A stretch of DNA of 64,000 nt. It comes from Alphaproteobacteria bacterium. Its GTDB lineage: Bacteria; Pseudomonadota; Alphaproteobacteria; Bin95. The stretch covers positions 1-64,000 of the forward strand of contig JAURGE010000002.1 in assembly GCA_030833925.1 (NCBI GenBank), read 5' to 3'. The position numbers were made by a program, and so were the translations under genes. This document shows positions 54,878-63,796 of this stretch, in pieces (the first letter of the stretch is position 1; each line of letters begins with the position of its first letter). Under the pieces are notes generated by a model that saw nothing but the letters and a program-made list of their open reading frames with translations, made no database searches and was not told the origin of the DNA.

Positions 54878-55393
54878 ATGACCTACGCTATGCGCGACCC
54901 AACTGCGGAAAGTGCCTCATCGCTTAGAGAAAGACGACCGCCACCTGGCAGTCTTAACGGGAAGACTGTTGCCCTCCTTTCAATTTCCAAAGAGCGTTCA
55001 GACGAGTTCATGGACGCCCTAGAGCCATTGATCCAAGCAGCCGGCGTAAAAACCATTAGATTTAAAAAGCCAACCCATACAAAGCCTGCGCCAGAAACTG
55101 TCCTCCAAGACATTGTTGAGAGCTGCGACCTGGTTGTCGAAGCCCTAGCAGATTGAGGCTCGTGCACGTCGTGCAGTTTGCATGACATTCACCAGCTCGA
55201 CATTCGCGGGATTCCTGGGTGTGCCACAGCCACGGTTGAGTTTCAGCAGGCCGCAGAAGCTCAAGGAAAGGCTTTAGGTTTTGCCCCCGCGATAGTTTGG
55301 ACAGCGCATCCTATCCAAAATAAGACAGCCGAAGAGTTGAAGGCGCTCGCCAGGGAAGCAGCTCCCGAAATTCTCAGAAGCATACAGGCTTAG
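54878..55393 (+). CDS. UGSC-family selenoprotein read through an in-frame TGA
   Basis: One frame runs from the ATG at 54878 to the TAG at 55391-55393, interrupted only by TGA at 55154-55156. Read through, the product is 171 residues with Sec93 in the motif U93-G-S-C96, then T-S-C99, SLHDIHQ and RGIPGCATATVEF. Without readthrough the protein stops right before its presumed active site and the second half lacks a start. A hairpin that fits a bacterial SECIS begins 12 bases after the TGA (stem 55168-55186). U-G-S-C looks like a redox UxxC. The family name 'UGSC (seleno)protein' exists in annotation, but its substrate is not established. AGAGGAG at 54861-54867 is the ribosome site. Confidence 0.85.
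55168..55186 (+). promoter_or_regulatory. Candidate bacterial SECIS element
   Basis: GTCGTGCA - GTT - TGCATGAC forms an 8-bp stem (seven Watson-Crick pairs and one G-T) with a three-base apical loop starting GT. The loop begins 19 bases after the TGA. Bacterial SECIS elements sit inside the coding region just after the UGA, with an apical loop that has a G in its first positions, at about this spacing, and are bound by SelB. Confidence 0.75.
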
Positions 55394-55610
55394 ATCACGT
55401 GATTAGGTAATAACTGCGATTAGAAGCTGATAAAAAATACGTTCAACTGACTGCAAAGTGCTGACTTAACACCTCAGCACTTGCAAAATTCGATTTTAAC
55501 AATCGATTAGTTTATTTCCGAGAGCACAACTAATTACTTCACACATTTATAATTAGTACGCTAATATATAGGAACCTTATAATTGACATACTGATTAGTG
55601 GGATGCTTCC
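55394..55610 (+). promoter_or_regulatory. marR-emrAB control region with repeated ATTAG/CTAAT half-sites
   Basis: The 217-base gap is AT-rich and contains ATTAG or CTAAT seven times, near 55402, 55419, 55506, 55530, 55552, 55561 and 55594. TTAG-TACG-CTAA at 55553-55564 is an inverted pair. This fits a MarR-type operator region for the downstream marR. TTGACA at 55583 has no well-placed -10 partner, so I do not mark it as a promoter. Confidence 0.45.
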
Positions 55611-56072
55611 GTGGCTTGGAAAACACCGAGAAATTTAGGTCGTCAAACGGGCCTTCTCGCCAGGCTTTGGCGAACAGAACTCGACAATAGGCTCAGACCC
55701 CTAGGCCTATCCCAAGCACGTTGGATCTTGCTTATGCATCTGAATGATAATGCAGATGGAATGTCGCAACTGGATCTTGCCACGCGGGCTGGTGTCTCAG
55801 CCGCAACCCTCGTCCGCCAAATTGACCAATTAGAGGAAGCTGACCTTGTTAAACGCTGCCCTCATCCAGAAGATCGCAGGGCAAACCTTGTCCATTTGAC
55901 CGAGCTAGGACGCGCTCGGTTCCAGCAAGTGGATGCGATAGCCGCTGAATTGCGCCAAGAAGTCCTAGGCGATTTCGATCCCGGACAGGTTAACGCAATG
56001 ATTGATTTCACTACCCAATTAATAGGCCGCTTTGAAGCTCTTTCAGCATCGGCCGAAAAAGGAGTTTCTTGA
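55611..56072 (+). CDS. MarR-family transcriptional regulator
   Basis: This winged helix-turn-helix repressor of 153 residues has the DNA-binding segment QLDLATRAGVSAATLVRQIDQLEEADLV at about 58-85 and the wing CPHPEDRRANLVHLT. MarR dimers release DNA when a phenolic or hydrophobic ligand binds. It is the first gene of the marR-emrA-emrB unit; the GTG start at 55611 is likely. Its TGA overlaps the emrA ATG, so it probably autoregulates this efflux operon. Confidence 0.92.
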   Translation: MAWKTPRNLGRQTGLLARLWRTELDNRLRPLGLSQARWILLMHLNDNADGMSQLDLATRAGVSAATLVRQIDQLEEADLVKRCPHPEDRRANLVHLTELGRARFQQVDAIAAELRQEVLGDFDPGQVNAMIDFTTQLIGRFEALSASAEKGVS

Positions 56073-57274
56073 TGTCAGAGGGCAATGAGAAAAATTCAGG
56101 AGCGGAGCAGAAATCCAACTCCCAAAGTTCCGATGACAATGAAACCGCACCCCAAACTGCCTCAAACCCGCAAAAGAGGTTTCGCCGCAGGCCTTCAAGA
56201 GCTCTTCGGTATTTTGTGATTGGAACCATCGCCATAGTCGCCGGTATTTTTGCTGGTCGTGAGGTTATGAGCCGAATGACCCATGTTTATGAGTACGATG
56301 CTCGTGTAACGACAGACCATATCACGGTAGGCAGTCGGGTTGATGGTTTGCTCATCCAACTCAATGTTGAATCTGGTGACCGCGTCGATGCCGGCACCCT
56401 TCTTGCCCAAGTGGATGACCAAGTTCAGACATTTGAATTAGAGGCTTTAAGAGCTTCCTTAGCCGGTGTCAAAGCTGAACGGACCGAGTATGCAGCCCGG
56501 ACCGATATGGTGACTCGGCAGACAGATAGTCGTTTTCAGACCCGAACGACGGAAGTCCAAGCTCAGCAAGCACGCCGCAGCGCCTTGGCCGCTGAACTAA
56601 GATTAGCTAACCAAGAATTAGAGCGCTTCCAAAGCCTATTTAATCGACGGGTTATCTCGCGTGCACGTTTGGATCGAGCCGAAGCAGAAGTCTCACGACT
56701 AGAAAGTGAATTGCGCCGCGCTGACGCTGATATCGCATCATCCCGAGGAGAAGCGGCGGAGGCCGAAGCAGATAAAGGTGAACTGACTGTTATACAAAGT
56801 GAGCTTGCCATTCTTGACCATAAGGAAGCCGAGCTTCTGGCGAAGATAGCTCGACAAGAGGCACTGATTGCCCAGCGAGCTATTCGTGCACCAATACCAG
56901 GAATCATTGATCGCGTTTTTGTAGAAAACGGCGAATTTGTTGGCCCAGGCCGTCGCGTTTTAATGTTGCACAATCCCGAAAACGTCTGGGTAGAAGCTAA
57001 TATAAAGGAAACGCAGGTCCGCCGCCTCAACATTGGTCAAAGTGTACACATTACTGTTGATGCTTTTCCCGATGATAACTTCATCGGGCGGGTGGAGAAA
57101 ATTGGCACTGCCGCAACATCGCGTTTTGCTTTGTTACCCACCCCAAATCCCAGCGGTAACTTCACGAAAGTAACTCAACGTATTCCGGTCAAAATAGCCT
57201 TTACCGAAAGGCCAAAGCCCCTCTCACCCGGTATGATGGTTGAAGTAGAAATTGACGTCAGAGATCAAAAATAA
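56072..57274 (+). CDS. HlyD/EmrA-type membrane fusion protein
   Basis: The 400-residue product has an unusually long hydrophilic, Gln/Ser/Asn-rich cytoplasmic N-terminus (about 1-45), one membrane anchor near 46-62, a lipoyl half VGSRVDGLLIQLNVESGDRV, coiled coil about 120-240, and the second half APIPGIIDRVFVENGEFVGPG. It links the MFS pump EmrB to an outer-membrane channel. The ATG at 56072 has AAAAAGGAG upstream and overlaps the marR stop by one base. Confidence 0.9.
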   Translation: MSEGNEKNSGAEQKSNSQSSDDNETAPQTASNPQKRFRRRPSRALRYFVIGTIAIVAGIFAGREVMSRMTHVYEYDARVTTDHITVGSRVDGLLIQLNVESGDRVDAGTLLAQVDDQVQTFELEALRASLAGVKAERTEYAARTDMVTRQTDSRFQTRTTEVQAQQARRSALAAELRLANQELERFQSLFNRRVISRARLDRAEAEVSRLESELRRADADIASSRGEAAEAEADKGELTVIQSELAILDHKEAELLAKIARQEALIAQRAIRAPIPGIIDRVFVENGEFVGPGRRVLMLHNPENVWVEANIKETQVRRLNIGQSVHITVDAFPDDNFIGRVEKIGTAATSRFALLPTPNPSGNFTKVTQRIPVKIAFTERPKPLSPGMMVEVEIDVRDQK

Positions 57275-57309
57275 TCTAAAAATATAGACCACCGTTTTCT
57301 TCTAAACCG

Positions 57310-58857
57310 ATGGCCATTAACGCCAACCAAGAGTGGACAGCTTTTACCGAGACTGAGCGTTGGTTGATGACTGGCTCCGGACTGATCGGCATGATCGGCA
57401 TGGTCCTATCGTCTACCAGCGTTAACACTGCTGTACCGGCGGTGATGGGTGCCTTTGGTATTGGTCAAGACAAAGCGCAGTGGCTTTCAACAGCTTATTT
57501 CGCCTCAATGACCGGCGCCATGTTACTAACCTCTTGGCTACAACAACGCTTTGGACAGAGGACAGTGTTCCTCACAACAATGGCTATTTTTATAGCGGGC
57601 TCTTTTCTGGCGTTCTCAGCAACAGATTATTCGACAGTCATCCTGGCACGGGTCATACAAGGTTTCTGTGCAGGTCTTATGCAGCCCTTCACTATGGCAA
57701 TTATCTTCACAGTCTTTCCGCCAGATAGACGCGGCGCAGCGATGGGTCTTTTCAGCCTTGGAGTTGTTCTTGCTCCAGGCCTTGGTCCAGCTATTGGCGG
57801 GTTCATAACCGATGAATTTAGCTGGCGATTTGTTTTCCTAGTGCCCCTGCCCTTGGCAATGGCAGCAATCATAGCTGGCGGAGCCTTCATGCCAACAGCT
57901 CGGTCAGGTATCTCCCGTCCTTTTGATTGGGCAGGTCTCATTCTTATGGCTATTGCTCTAGGCCTTCTCTTAGATGGCCTTGCGAGTGGGCGGCGCTTTG
58001 GCTGGACTTCAGACAGGATTGTTTTGGAATTAGTGGGTGGGATACTAGCAACCATTGCTTTTATCGCCCGGCAACTCACTGCCAAATGGCCCATGTTAGA
58101 TCTTCGACTTTTTTCAAATATTCGCTTTGCATCTGCAATTTTAGTCGGGATCATTTTTGGTTTCGGCATGTTTGGGTCTATTTACGCAATCGCCGTTTTT
58201 ATGCAGCAGGTTCAGGGCTTCTCGGCCACAAAGGCAGGTCTTGCTCTGGTTCCTGCTGGGATCTTAATGGTGGTAATGTTTCCAACAGCTGGACGCTTGG
58301 TTGACAGGTTCCCAGCACACATTTTGATCATGACTGGACTGTTCTGGTTCGGATTCGGGTTCCTTCTCTTATCCATTGCAGATTCCAACACGCCCTTTTG
58401 GATGTTTGTTTTTTTTACACTGGTCAATCGGTTTGGGCTGTCATTGATAATTCCATCTCTTAATACTGGAGCACTGCGGTCTCTTGGGTCGGCACAGGTG
58501 AGCCAAGGAGCCGGACTAATAAATTTTGCGCGAACATTTGGAGGTGCAGCCGGTGTTAATCTTATGGTTGTATTCTTGGAAAGTCGTACCGCTGATCATG
58601 CACAAACCATTTCTGACAGCCAGACCCCAGATAACTCTGCAGCGCAGGACCTTCTAGCCCACATCATTGCTTTAATGCAGGATTCTGGTGTTTCGGCTAT
58701 TGATTCTTCAGCTGGGGCCCTTCGTTATTTGGGAGAAACCGTGTTCGCTCAAGCTCAAACGCAGGGGTTTCAAGACACATTTATGCTAACGGCACTGATA
58801 GCAGCTCTAGCTCTACTACCCGCTCACATCATGGGCCGAGGTTTCAATCGAGGCTAA
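57310..58857 (+). CDS. DHA2-family (EmrB-type) MFS multidrug transporter
   Basis: This 515-residue 14-TM drug:H+ antiporter of the DHA2 family has MIGMVLSSTSVNTAVPAV in TM1, the TM4-TM5 motif VIQGFCAGLMQPF and motif C-like GVVLAPGLGPAIGGFI. It exports hydrophobic compounds with EmrA. The stop (58855-58857) abuts the stop codon of convergent glcF with no gap. Confidence 0.92.
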   Translation: MAINANQEWTAFTETERWLMTGSGLIGMIGMVLSSTSVNTAVPAVMGAFGIGQDKAQWLSTAYFASMTGAMLLTSWLQQRFGQRTVFLTTMAIFIAGSFLAFSATDYSTVILARVIQGFCAGLMQPFTMAIIFTVFPPDRRGAAMGLFSLGVVLAPGLGPAIGGFITDEFSWRFVFLVPLPLAMAAIIAGGAFMPTARSGISRPFDWAGLILMAIALGLLLDGLASGRRFGWTSDRIVLELVGGILATIAFIARQLTAKWPMLDLRLFSNIRFASAILVGIIFGFGMFGSIYAIAVFMQQVQGFSATKAGLALVPAGILMVVMFPTAGRLVDRFPAHILIMTGLFWFGFGFLLLSIADSNTPFWMFVFFTLVNRFGLSLIIPSLNTGALRSLGSAQVSQGAGLINFARTFGGAAGVNLMVVFLESRTADHAQTISDSQTPDNSAAQDLLAHIIALMQDSGVSAIDSSAGALRYLGETVFAQAQTQGFQDTFMLTALIAALALLPAHIMGRGFNRG

Positions 58858-60147
58858 TTATTGAACGAGTTTTTCTGGCTTTGGTCCACCAGTTGCCCAG
58901 TCAAGAAGTTCAACCGTGTGAAGCACTGGCTTGCCCACTGCTCCCTGCAGTTGGCCAATGCAGCCAATATTACCAGCTGCCACAGCATCAGGCTGAAGCC
59001 GAGCTAGGTTAGCCGCCTTTCGCTCTTTTAATTGGTTAGCAATCTTAGGCTGCATGATGTTGTATACGCCCGCAGAGCCACAACAGAGGTGTGGCTCTAA
59101 GGGCGTGACAACCTGAAACCCAGCATCCTCTAAAAGGGCCTTCGGCTCATCTTTTAATTGCTGTCCGTGCTGCATGGAGCAAGCTGAGTGATAGGCAAGC
59201 CTCATCTGCTCAGGCGGCTTCGGATTTTGTAAGCCTATTTCCCCCATGAACTCGACGATGTCCTTGGTCAAAGCGGAAACGCGTTCAGCATTTTTTGCAT
59301 ACACCGGGTCATTTCTAAGCATGAACCCGTAGTCTTTTACGCTTGTTCCGCAACCGGACGCGTTGATTATGATAGCATCTAAACCCTCACCATCGATTTC
59401 CCTTGTCCATGCATCAACATTCTGACGAGCTGCGTCATGTCCTTCCTCAGCGCGTCCCATGTGGTGCACAAGCGCACCACAGCATCCGGCTCCCTTTGCA
59501 ACAACCACTTCCACTCCGTGGCGATTCAGAAGACGAATTGTTGCCTCGTTTATAGAGGGGCTAAGAACTTGCTGAGCGCATCCGGCAAGCAGCGCAACAC
59601 GCTTTATCCTGGAACCCTCCGCTCGATGCACTTTATGTCCTTCAATCGGAGAACGGGGTGGAATACTTTTTGGCACAAGGCGCAACATTGCTCCTATTCG
59701 CCCACTAACTAATCCAGCGAAGGGACGGAAAAACCAGGCAACTGCTAATGCGGCCCGGAAACGGGCTGGATATGGCAAAATACGAGCTAGGGTTAATCGA
59801 AAAACCCTATCAAAAATTGGTCGGTTAAATGTTTCATTGATATATGATCGCGCATGGTCAACTAAGTGTTGATAGTGCACACCCGAAGGACAAGTGGTCA
59901 TACAGGACAGGCACGATAGACAACGGTCAATATGCTTAACGACCGTCTTCGGCGCTGGACGGCCAGATTCCAACATATCCTTAATTTGATAGATACGACC
60001 TCTGGGACTGTCTAGTTCGTCACCAAGCAGTACGTAAGTGGGGCACGTCGCAGTACAAAAACCACAATGCACGCACGATCTTAAAATCGACTCGGACGCA
60101 GCCATGTCCGGGTCAGAAAGTTGGACTAGTGAAAAATTTGTTTGCAT
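58858..60147 (-). CDS. glcF: Glycolate oxidase iron-sulfur subunit GlcF
   Basis: GlcF passes electrons from glycolate oxidation in the GlcDEF complex. Two [4Fe-4S] clusters are visible: CVHCGFCTATCP (Cys25, 28, 31, 35) and CLSCLSCMTTCP (Cys76, 79, 82, 86). CCGxG-type repeats follow (GCCGALVHH, CCGSAGVYN). Length is 429 from the ATG at 60147. The usual glcD and glcE are not next to it; the upstream neighbour is rpmJ. Confidence 0.92.
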   Translation of the reverse strand: MQTNFSLVQLSDPDMAASESILRSCVHCGFCTATCPTYVLLGDELDSPRGRIYQIKDMLESGRPAPKTVVKHIDRCLSCLSCMTTCPSGVHYQHLVDHARSYINETFNRPIFDRVFRLTLARILPYPARFRAALAVAWFFRPFAGLVSGRIGAMLRLVPKSIPPRSPIEGHKVHRAEGSRIKRVALLAGCAQQVLSPSINEATIRLLNRHGVEVVVAKGAGCCGALVHHMGRAEEGHDAARQNVDAWTREIDGEGLDAIIINASGCGTSVKDYGFMLRNDPVYAKNAERVSALTKDIVEFMGEIGLQNPKPPEQMRLAYHSACSMQHGQQLKDEPKALLEDAGFQVVTPLEPHLCCGSAGVYNIMQPKIANQLKERKAANLARLQPDAVAAGNIGCIGQLQGAVGKPVLHTVELLDWATGGPKPEKLVQ

Positions 60148-60251
60148 CAATCAGGCCCCTAGGTAGGCCAAAAAACTAGCCTATTTAGATGTAACCTGAC
60201 TGCGAAGTGGAGAGCAACAGCGCTTCTTTTTCAAGAAACCAACCAGGACGA

Positions 60252-60377
60252 TCAGCCTTGGCGTGCCTTGAATTTTCGAACCTGCTTGTTGATCACGTAA
60301 ATTCGTCCCTTTCGTCGTACCACCTGGCATTGACGATGACGGCTCTTAAGTGTCTTGAGCGAACGCACAACTTTCAT
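60252..60377 (-). CDS. rpmJ: 50S ribosomal protein L36 (zinc-free form)
   Basis: The 41-residue product starts [20 protein letters not shown] and ends [12 protein letters not shown]. It has only one cysteine, so it is the zinc-independent version of L36, common in alphaproteobacteria, and lies outside the main ribosomal operon. A longer upstream frame exists (to 60467) but the family start and a GAGGG site support 60377. Confidence 0.93.
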   Translation of the reverse strand: MKVVRSLKTLKSRHRQCQVVRRKGRIYVINKQVRKFKARQG

Positions 60378-60585
60378 GGGACCAGCCCTCAAAAAACAAA
60401 CAAACTGCGGTGGAATGTCAATCAAGCCCTGAAGCTTGTGATCACAAAGAGTTGTTACCCGAACCACCCCCTAAATGTCAAACCTTAGCTACCTGCTATT
60501 ATCAATCGAAGAGCCCTTAGCAAAAGAAATTTTTCTAATCTTTTACGTTACCCAGAAAAATATTCGAAAAAATTTTCCGGACACA

Positions 60586-61458
60586 TTAGTCAACCGCTTT
60601 TAGCTGACGTTTTTTTGCCGAGGTGATGTTCAAATACGTTGCCGCTAAAATTAAAGCACCACCACCAAGTGTATATGGATCAATGTGTTCACCATAAAAA
60701 GCAAAGCCCGCCAGAGCCATCAAAGGCAATTGAAGAAAATTGACTGGCATCACCACACTGGCATCCGCCAGTTGAACCGATCGCGCCATCGAATAGTGAG
60801 CTGTTAGTCCGCCAATCGCCACTAAAATCACAAATGGCCATTCTTCCTCTGCTGGCAAGGCAATCTGTAGATTGGTACACGCAAGTGCAAAAATTAATTG
60901 AATCAACATCATAAAAAAAACGATGCGTAATGGCGGTTCTGTGCGCGTCAAAGCTTTCACCATAATGATTGAAACGGCGTAACAAAACGCCCCAAGCACG
61001 GTAACGCCAGTCGCTAACTCCAATGGAACAACACCAGGCCGAATGACAATCAAAACGCCTAAAAACCCAACTAGAATGATGGTGAACCGACGTAATGAAA
61101 GAAATTCACCCATGAAAATAACCGCTAAAGCCACTCCAAATAATGGTGTTGAAGAGGTTAATGCAGTCACATCCGCCATCGGTAAAAAGGCAATTCCGTA
61201 AAACCAACCGAATTGTCCGATAAAATGAATACTATTCCTTACACAATGACCAATGGGTCGTCTTGTCGTAACATTTTTGGCACCGCCAAAAGCTATTGCG
61301 ATGGGTGTTATAAGGGCAAGACCAATCAGACTACGAAAGAGTAGTATGGCAAAAGGGTCATGTTCGCCTGAAAGTTCCCGTCCGGCTATCTGCATGCATG
61401 CGAAGCTTGCCACCGCTCCAAGCATCCAGAGCGCCCCGCGAAGCGTATTGTTCGGCAT
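60586..61458 (-). CDS. DMT-superfamily (EamA) transporter
   Basis: This 290-residue protein with about ten membrane segments shows the two EamA halves: ALWMLGAVASFACMQIAGREL at the N-terminus and TVLGAFCYAVSIIMVKALTR in the second half. EamA proteins export or import metabolites such as amino acids. The substrate is unknown. A GGA-rich site (AAAGGACGG) precedes the ATG. Confidence 0.85.
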   Translation of the reverse strand: MPNNTLRGALWMLGAVASFACMQIAGRELSGEHDPFAILLFRSLIGLALITPIAIAFGGAKNVTTRRPIGHCVRNSIHFIGQFGWFYGIAFLPMADVTALTSSTPLFGVALAVIFMGEFLSLRRFTIILVGFLGVLIVIRPGVVPLELATGVTVLGAFCYAVSIIMVKALTRTEPPLRIVFFMMLIQLIFALACTNLQIALPAEEEWPFVILVAIGGLTAHYSMARSVQLADASVVMPVNFLQLPLMALAGFAFYGEHIDPYTLGGGALILAATYLNITSAKKRQLKAVD

Positions 61459-61700
61459 CGCCGTCCTTTCGGCATGTCATTTTGCAACTATTCTGAAAAT
61501 GCTGATCGCCTGGGCGTTCAACCTATCATCGGACCAAACACTAGATTTTAGCGCTCCTAGAACGAGCTCCGCTAAATCTCTCTTAAAAATCTTTTTATCA
61601 AACGAATAAAGGCGCTGCCTGATCGGAACAACTCATGCCTCGACGCTGCAGGCCCATATTCTAAGAATCTGCTATGAAAAGAACTTCAGGCTGCTGCTTT
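61459..61700. other. Intergenic gap without a recognised feature
   Basis: A 242-base gap between the DMT gene and the nitroreductase, both on the minus strand. I see no reading frame, tRNA or clear hairpin followed by a T-run; it presumably holds the DMT gene promoter. Confidence 0.5.
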
Positions 61701-62483
61701 CTATCTAAAATCGAAACCCCGTTCCTTTAATTCTGAACGCAGGTTTTCACGGGGTTCAGGCATAAATTTCTTAGCAATATCATGGGACCAGCTATCGTCT
61801 GTCGTAGTCATTCCAACACTTCGGTAATGAGCTGCCAGAGCCTTATCATATGCATCAACTTTAGGGTCTAATCTTGCACCACTTATGGTTTTTCCATACT
61901 GCTCGTAGTGCACAACTGCATCTTGGTCCATACGAGGCTTCTGTTGCGGTACCTTGTCCGGCCAACCAAGAACCATTCCAAAAACACAATAGACACGCTT
62001 GGGTAGGCCTAAAATTTCAGCAGTCTCGGTAGCATTATTCCGAACGGCACCAATCATGACACCTTTCATGCCGAGTGAGTCAGCAGCAATGTAGGCTGAC
62101 ATTCCGACAAGTGCCGCATCAACCGAGGACACTAGACCTGTTTCGAGGTTATTTGTCTCCATATTACCGCCTCTATCACGCATCGCCTTATCGATACGTG
62201 TTAGGTCGGCACAGAAAGCAAGGAAAACTGGCGCGTTCGCTACGTGTTTTTGTCCCGAGGTCACAACTGCAAGTTTTTCTAATGTTTCTTTATCGCGGAC
62301 TACGATAACGCTGTAAGATTGAATATTCGAAGAGGTTGGCGCCCTAAATGCTGCCTGCAACACAGCATCAACTTGTTCATCGGTTACGGGCTCATCCGTG
62401 TAGGAACGAACCGAAACCCGATTAGCAAATGTGCGGGTTGTATCACTTTCGAGCGAACGCTCTGGGTACACCGTCTCTTCCAT
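61701..62483 (-). CDS. NAD(P)H-dependent nitroreductase-family protein
   Basis: This FMN enzyme of 260 residues is nearest the NfsA/FRP type: FANRVSVRSYTDEPVTDEQVD, FRAPTSSNIQSYSVIVVRD, and a GMVLGWPDK segment. NfsA-type enzymes reduce nitro compounds and quinones. The ATG at 62483 has GGAG eight bases upstream, better than an ATG at 62495. It follows lysA by 17 bases. Confidence 0.87.
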   Translation of the reverse strand: MEETVYPERSLESDTTRTFANRVSVRSYTDEPVTDEQVDAVLQAAFRAPTSSNIQSYSVIVVRDKETLEKLAVVTSGQKHVANAPVFLAFCADLTRIDKAMRDRGGNMETNNLETGLVSSVDAALVGMSAYIAADSLGMKGVMIGAVRNNATETAEILGLPKRVYCVFGMVLGWPDKVPQQKPRMDQDAVVHYEQYGKTISGARLDPKVDAYDKALAAHYRSVGMTTTDDSWSHDIAKKFMPEPRENLRSELKERGFDFR

Positions 62484-62500
62484 TAAAATCTCCATATCCT

Positions 62501-63787
62501 TTAAAGCCAGGCGGGAGCATGCTGCTCCCTGATTATATCGTCATAAGATCGAGGGTTCCTTGTGAACGACCATTGACCATCACGCACAACTGCCTCTGCC
62601 GCTCTCGGACGGCTGTTGTATTCTGAACCCATAACTGACCCGTAAGCCCCTGCGGCTAAGAATGCCACCTGGTCTCCTGGCTGCAGCGGCGGCAGAGGCC
62701 GTTGATCAGCAAATTTATCGGTAGATTCACATACAGGACCAACCACGTCAGCAGGAGTCCAGGGCACACTACCAGGATCAATGAGCGGGACAATTTCGTG
62801 CCAAGCTTTATATAAAGCTGGTCGGATAAGGTCATTCATTGCGGCATCTAGTATCACGAACCGGCGACCTCCGGATTCCTTTACCGAAATCACCGTCGAG
62901 AGCAGCACTCCCGCAGGCCCCACGATGCGGCGCCCAGGCTCCAAAACCACTTCCGCGTCCAGCCCCGATACTGCTTTCTTTATGGTGTCAGCATAACTTT
63001 GAACAAGGGGTGCAGTCTCATTCTTGTAGCGGATGCCAAGGCCACCACCTACGTCAAAACGCTCCAGTTTTAAACCAGAGGCCGATAGACTTTCCCATAG
63101 TGATCTGAGTTTTGCGCAGGCCGCTGCAAGAAAATCCGTATTTCCAATTTGTGACCCAATATGCATCGCTATGCCTTTGGGGGCTAAACCTGGCGTTTTT
63201 TCGGCCTCCATATAGAGCCTGGGGGCATCCTCATAAGCGACACCAAACTTGTCAGTGGCTCTACCGGTTGAAATCTGGTCTAAAGTGCCCGCCTCAAGGT
63301 CTGGGTTAACACGAAGAGCAATTGGAGCCTCTTTTCCTAGTGACGTAGCAATTTGGGCAAGCTGACCAAGCTCATATTGTGTTTCCACGTTGATTTGCAT
63401 GACGCCGGCTTTAACAGCCTGTGCCAACTCACGGTCACTCTTACCTACGCCGGAGAAGACAATTCGATTGGCTGGAATTCCCGCGGATAACGCAAGCGCA
63501 AGCTCGCCGCCAGATACAACATCAACACCTGAACCAGCGCCCCCTAAGAGTTTAAGAATAGCCAAGCAATCATTAGCTTTCATGGCATAACAGATACGCG
63601 TTGGCTGATCCGCAAAAGCTCGCTGAAAATCCAGAAAATTCTCTAAAACAGCATCTAATGAGTAGACGTATACCGGTCCTCTCGCTGCATTAACGACTTC
63701 TGAAAGATCTACGCCACCGGCCTCAAGACGGCCATTTTTGTATGAAAAGCCAGGCGCAATGGCTGCAAGTTGATCCTTAAACATCAT
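62501..63787 (-). CDS. lysA: Diaminopimelate decarboxylase
   Basis: LysA makes lysine from meso-diaminopimelate with PLP. The 428-residue product has the PLP lysine Lys70 in CYAMKAND, ALRVNPDLEAG, the FDVGGGLGIRY loop, and CESTDKFA with the active-site Cys, then GAYGSVMGSEYNSRPRAAE. It is downstream of argH-lptM, the usual order, with 9 bases after lptM. Confidence 0.96.
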   Translation of the reverse strand: MMFKDQLAAIAPGFSYKNGRLEAGGVDLSEVVNAARGPVYVYSLDAVLENFLDFQRAFADQPTRICYAMKANDCLAILKLLGGAGSGVDVVSGGELALALSAGIPANRIVFSGVGKSDRELAQAVKAGVMQINVETQYELGQLAQIATSLGKEAPIALRVNPDLEAGTLDQISTGRATDKFGVAYEDAPRLYMEAEKTPGLAPKGIAMHIGSQIGNTDFLAAACAKLRSLWESLSASGLKLERFDVGGGLGIRYKNETAPLVQSYADTIKKAVSGLDAEVVLEPGRRIVGPAGVLLSTVISVKESGGRRFVILDAAMNDLIRPALYKAWHEIVPLIDPGSVPWTPADVVGPVCESTDKFADQRPLPPLQPGDQVAFLAAGAYGSVMGSEYNSRPRAAEAVVRDGQWSFTRNPRSYDDIIREQHAPAWL

Positions 63788-63796
63788 GGCTTTGAG

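Noticed and set aside
55163-55175. Alternative hairpin TGCAC-GTC-GTGCA close to the TGA
   Set aside because: Its loop begins only 11 bases after the TGA, closer than the usual bacterial SECIS distance, and it competes with the stronger 8-bp stem at 55168-55186.
55178-55393. Separate 71-residue gene starting at a TTG
   Set aside because: It is in the same frame as 54878-55156, has no ribosome site and begins in the middle of the SECIS-like hairpin. It is the second half of the selenoprotein.
57627-58169. 180-residue minus-strand frame in emrB
   Set aside because: Its composition (many Lys, Pro, Arg, Ser) mirrors the hydrophobic codons of the transporter on the other strand; it is a shadow.
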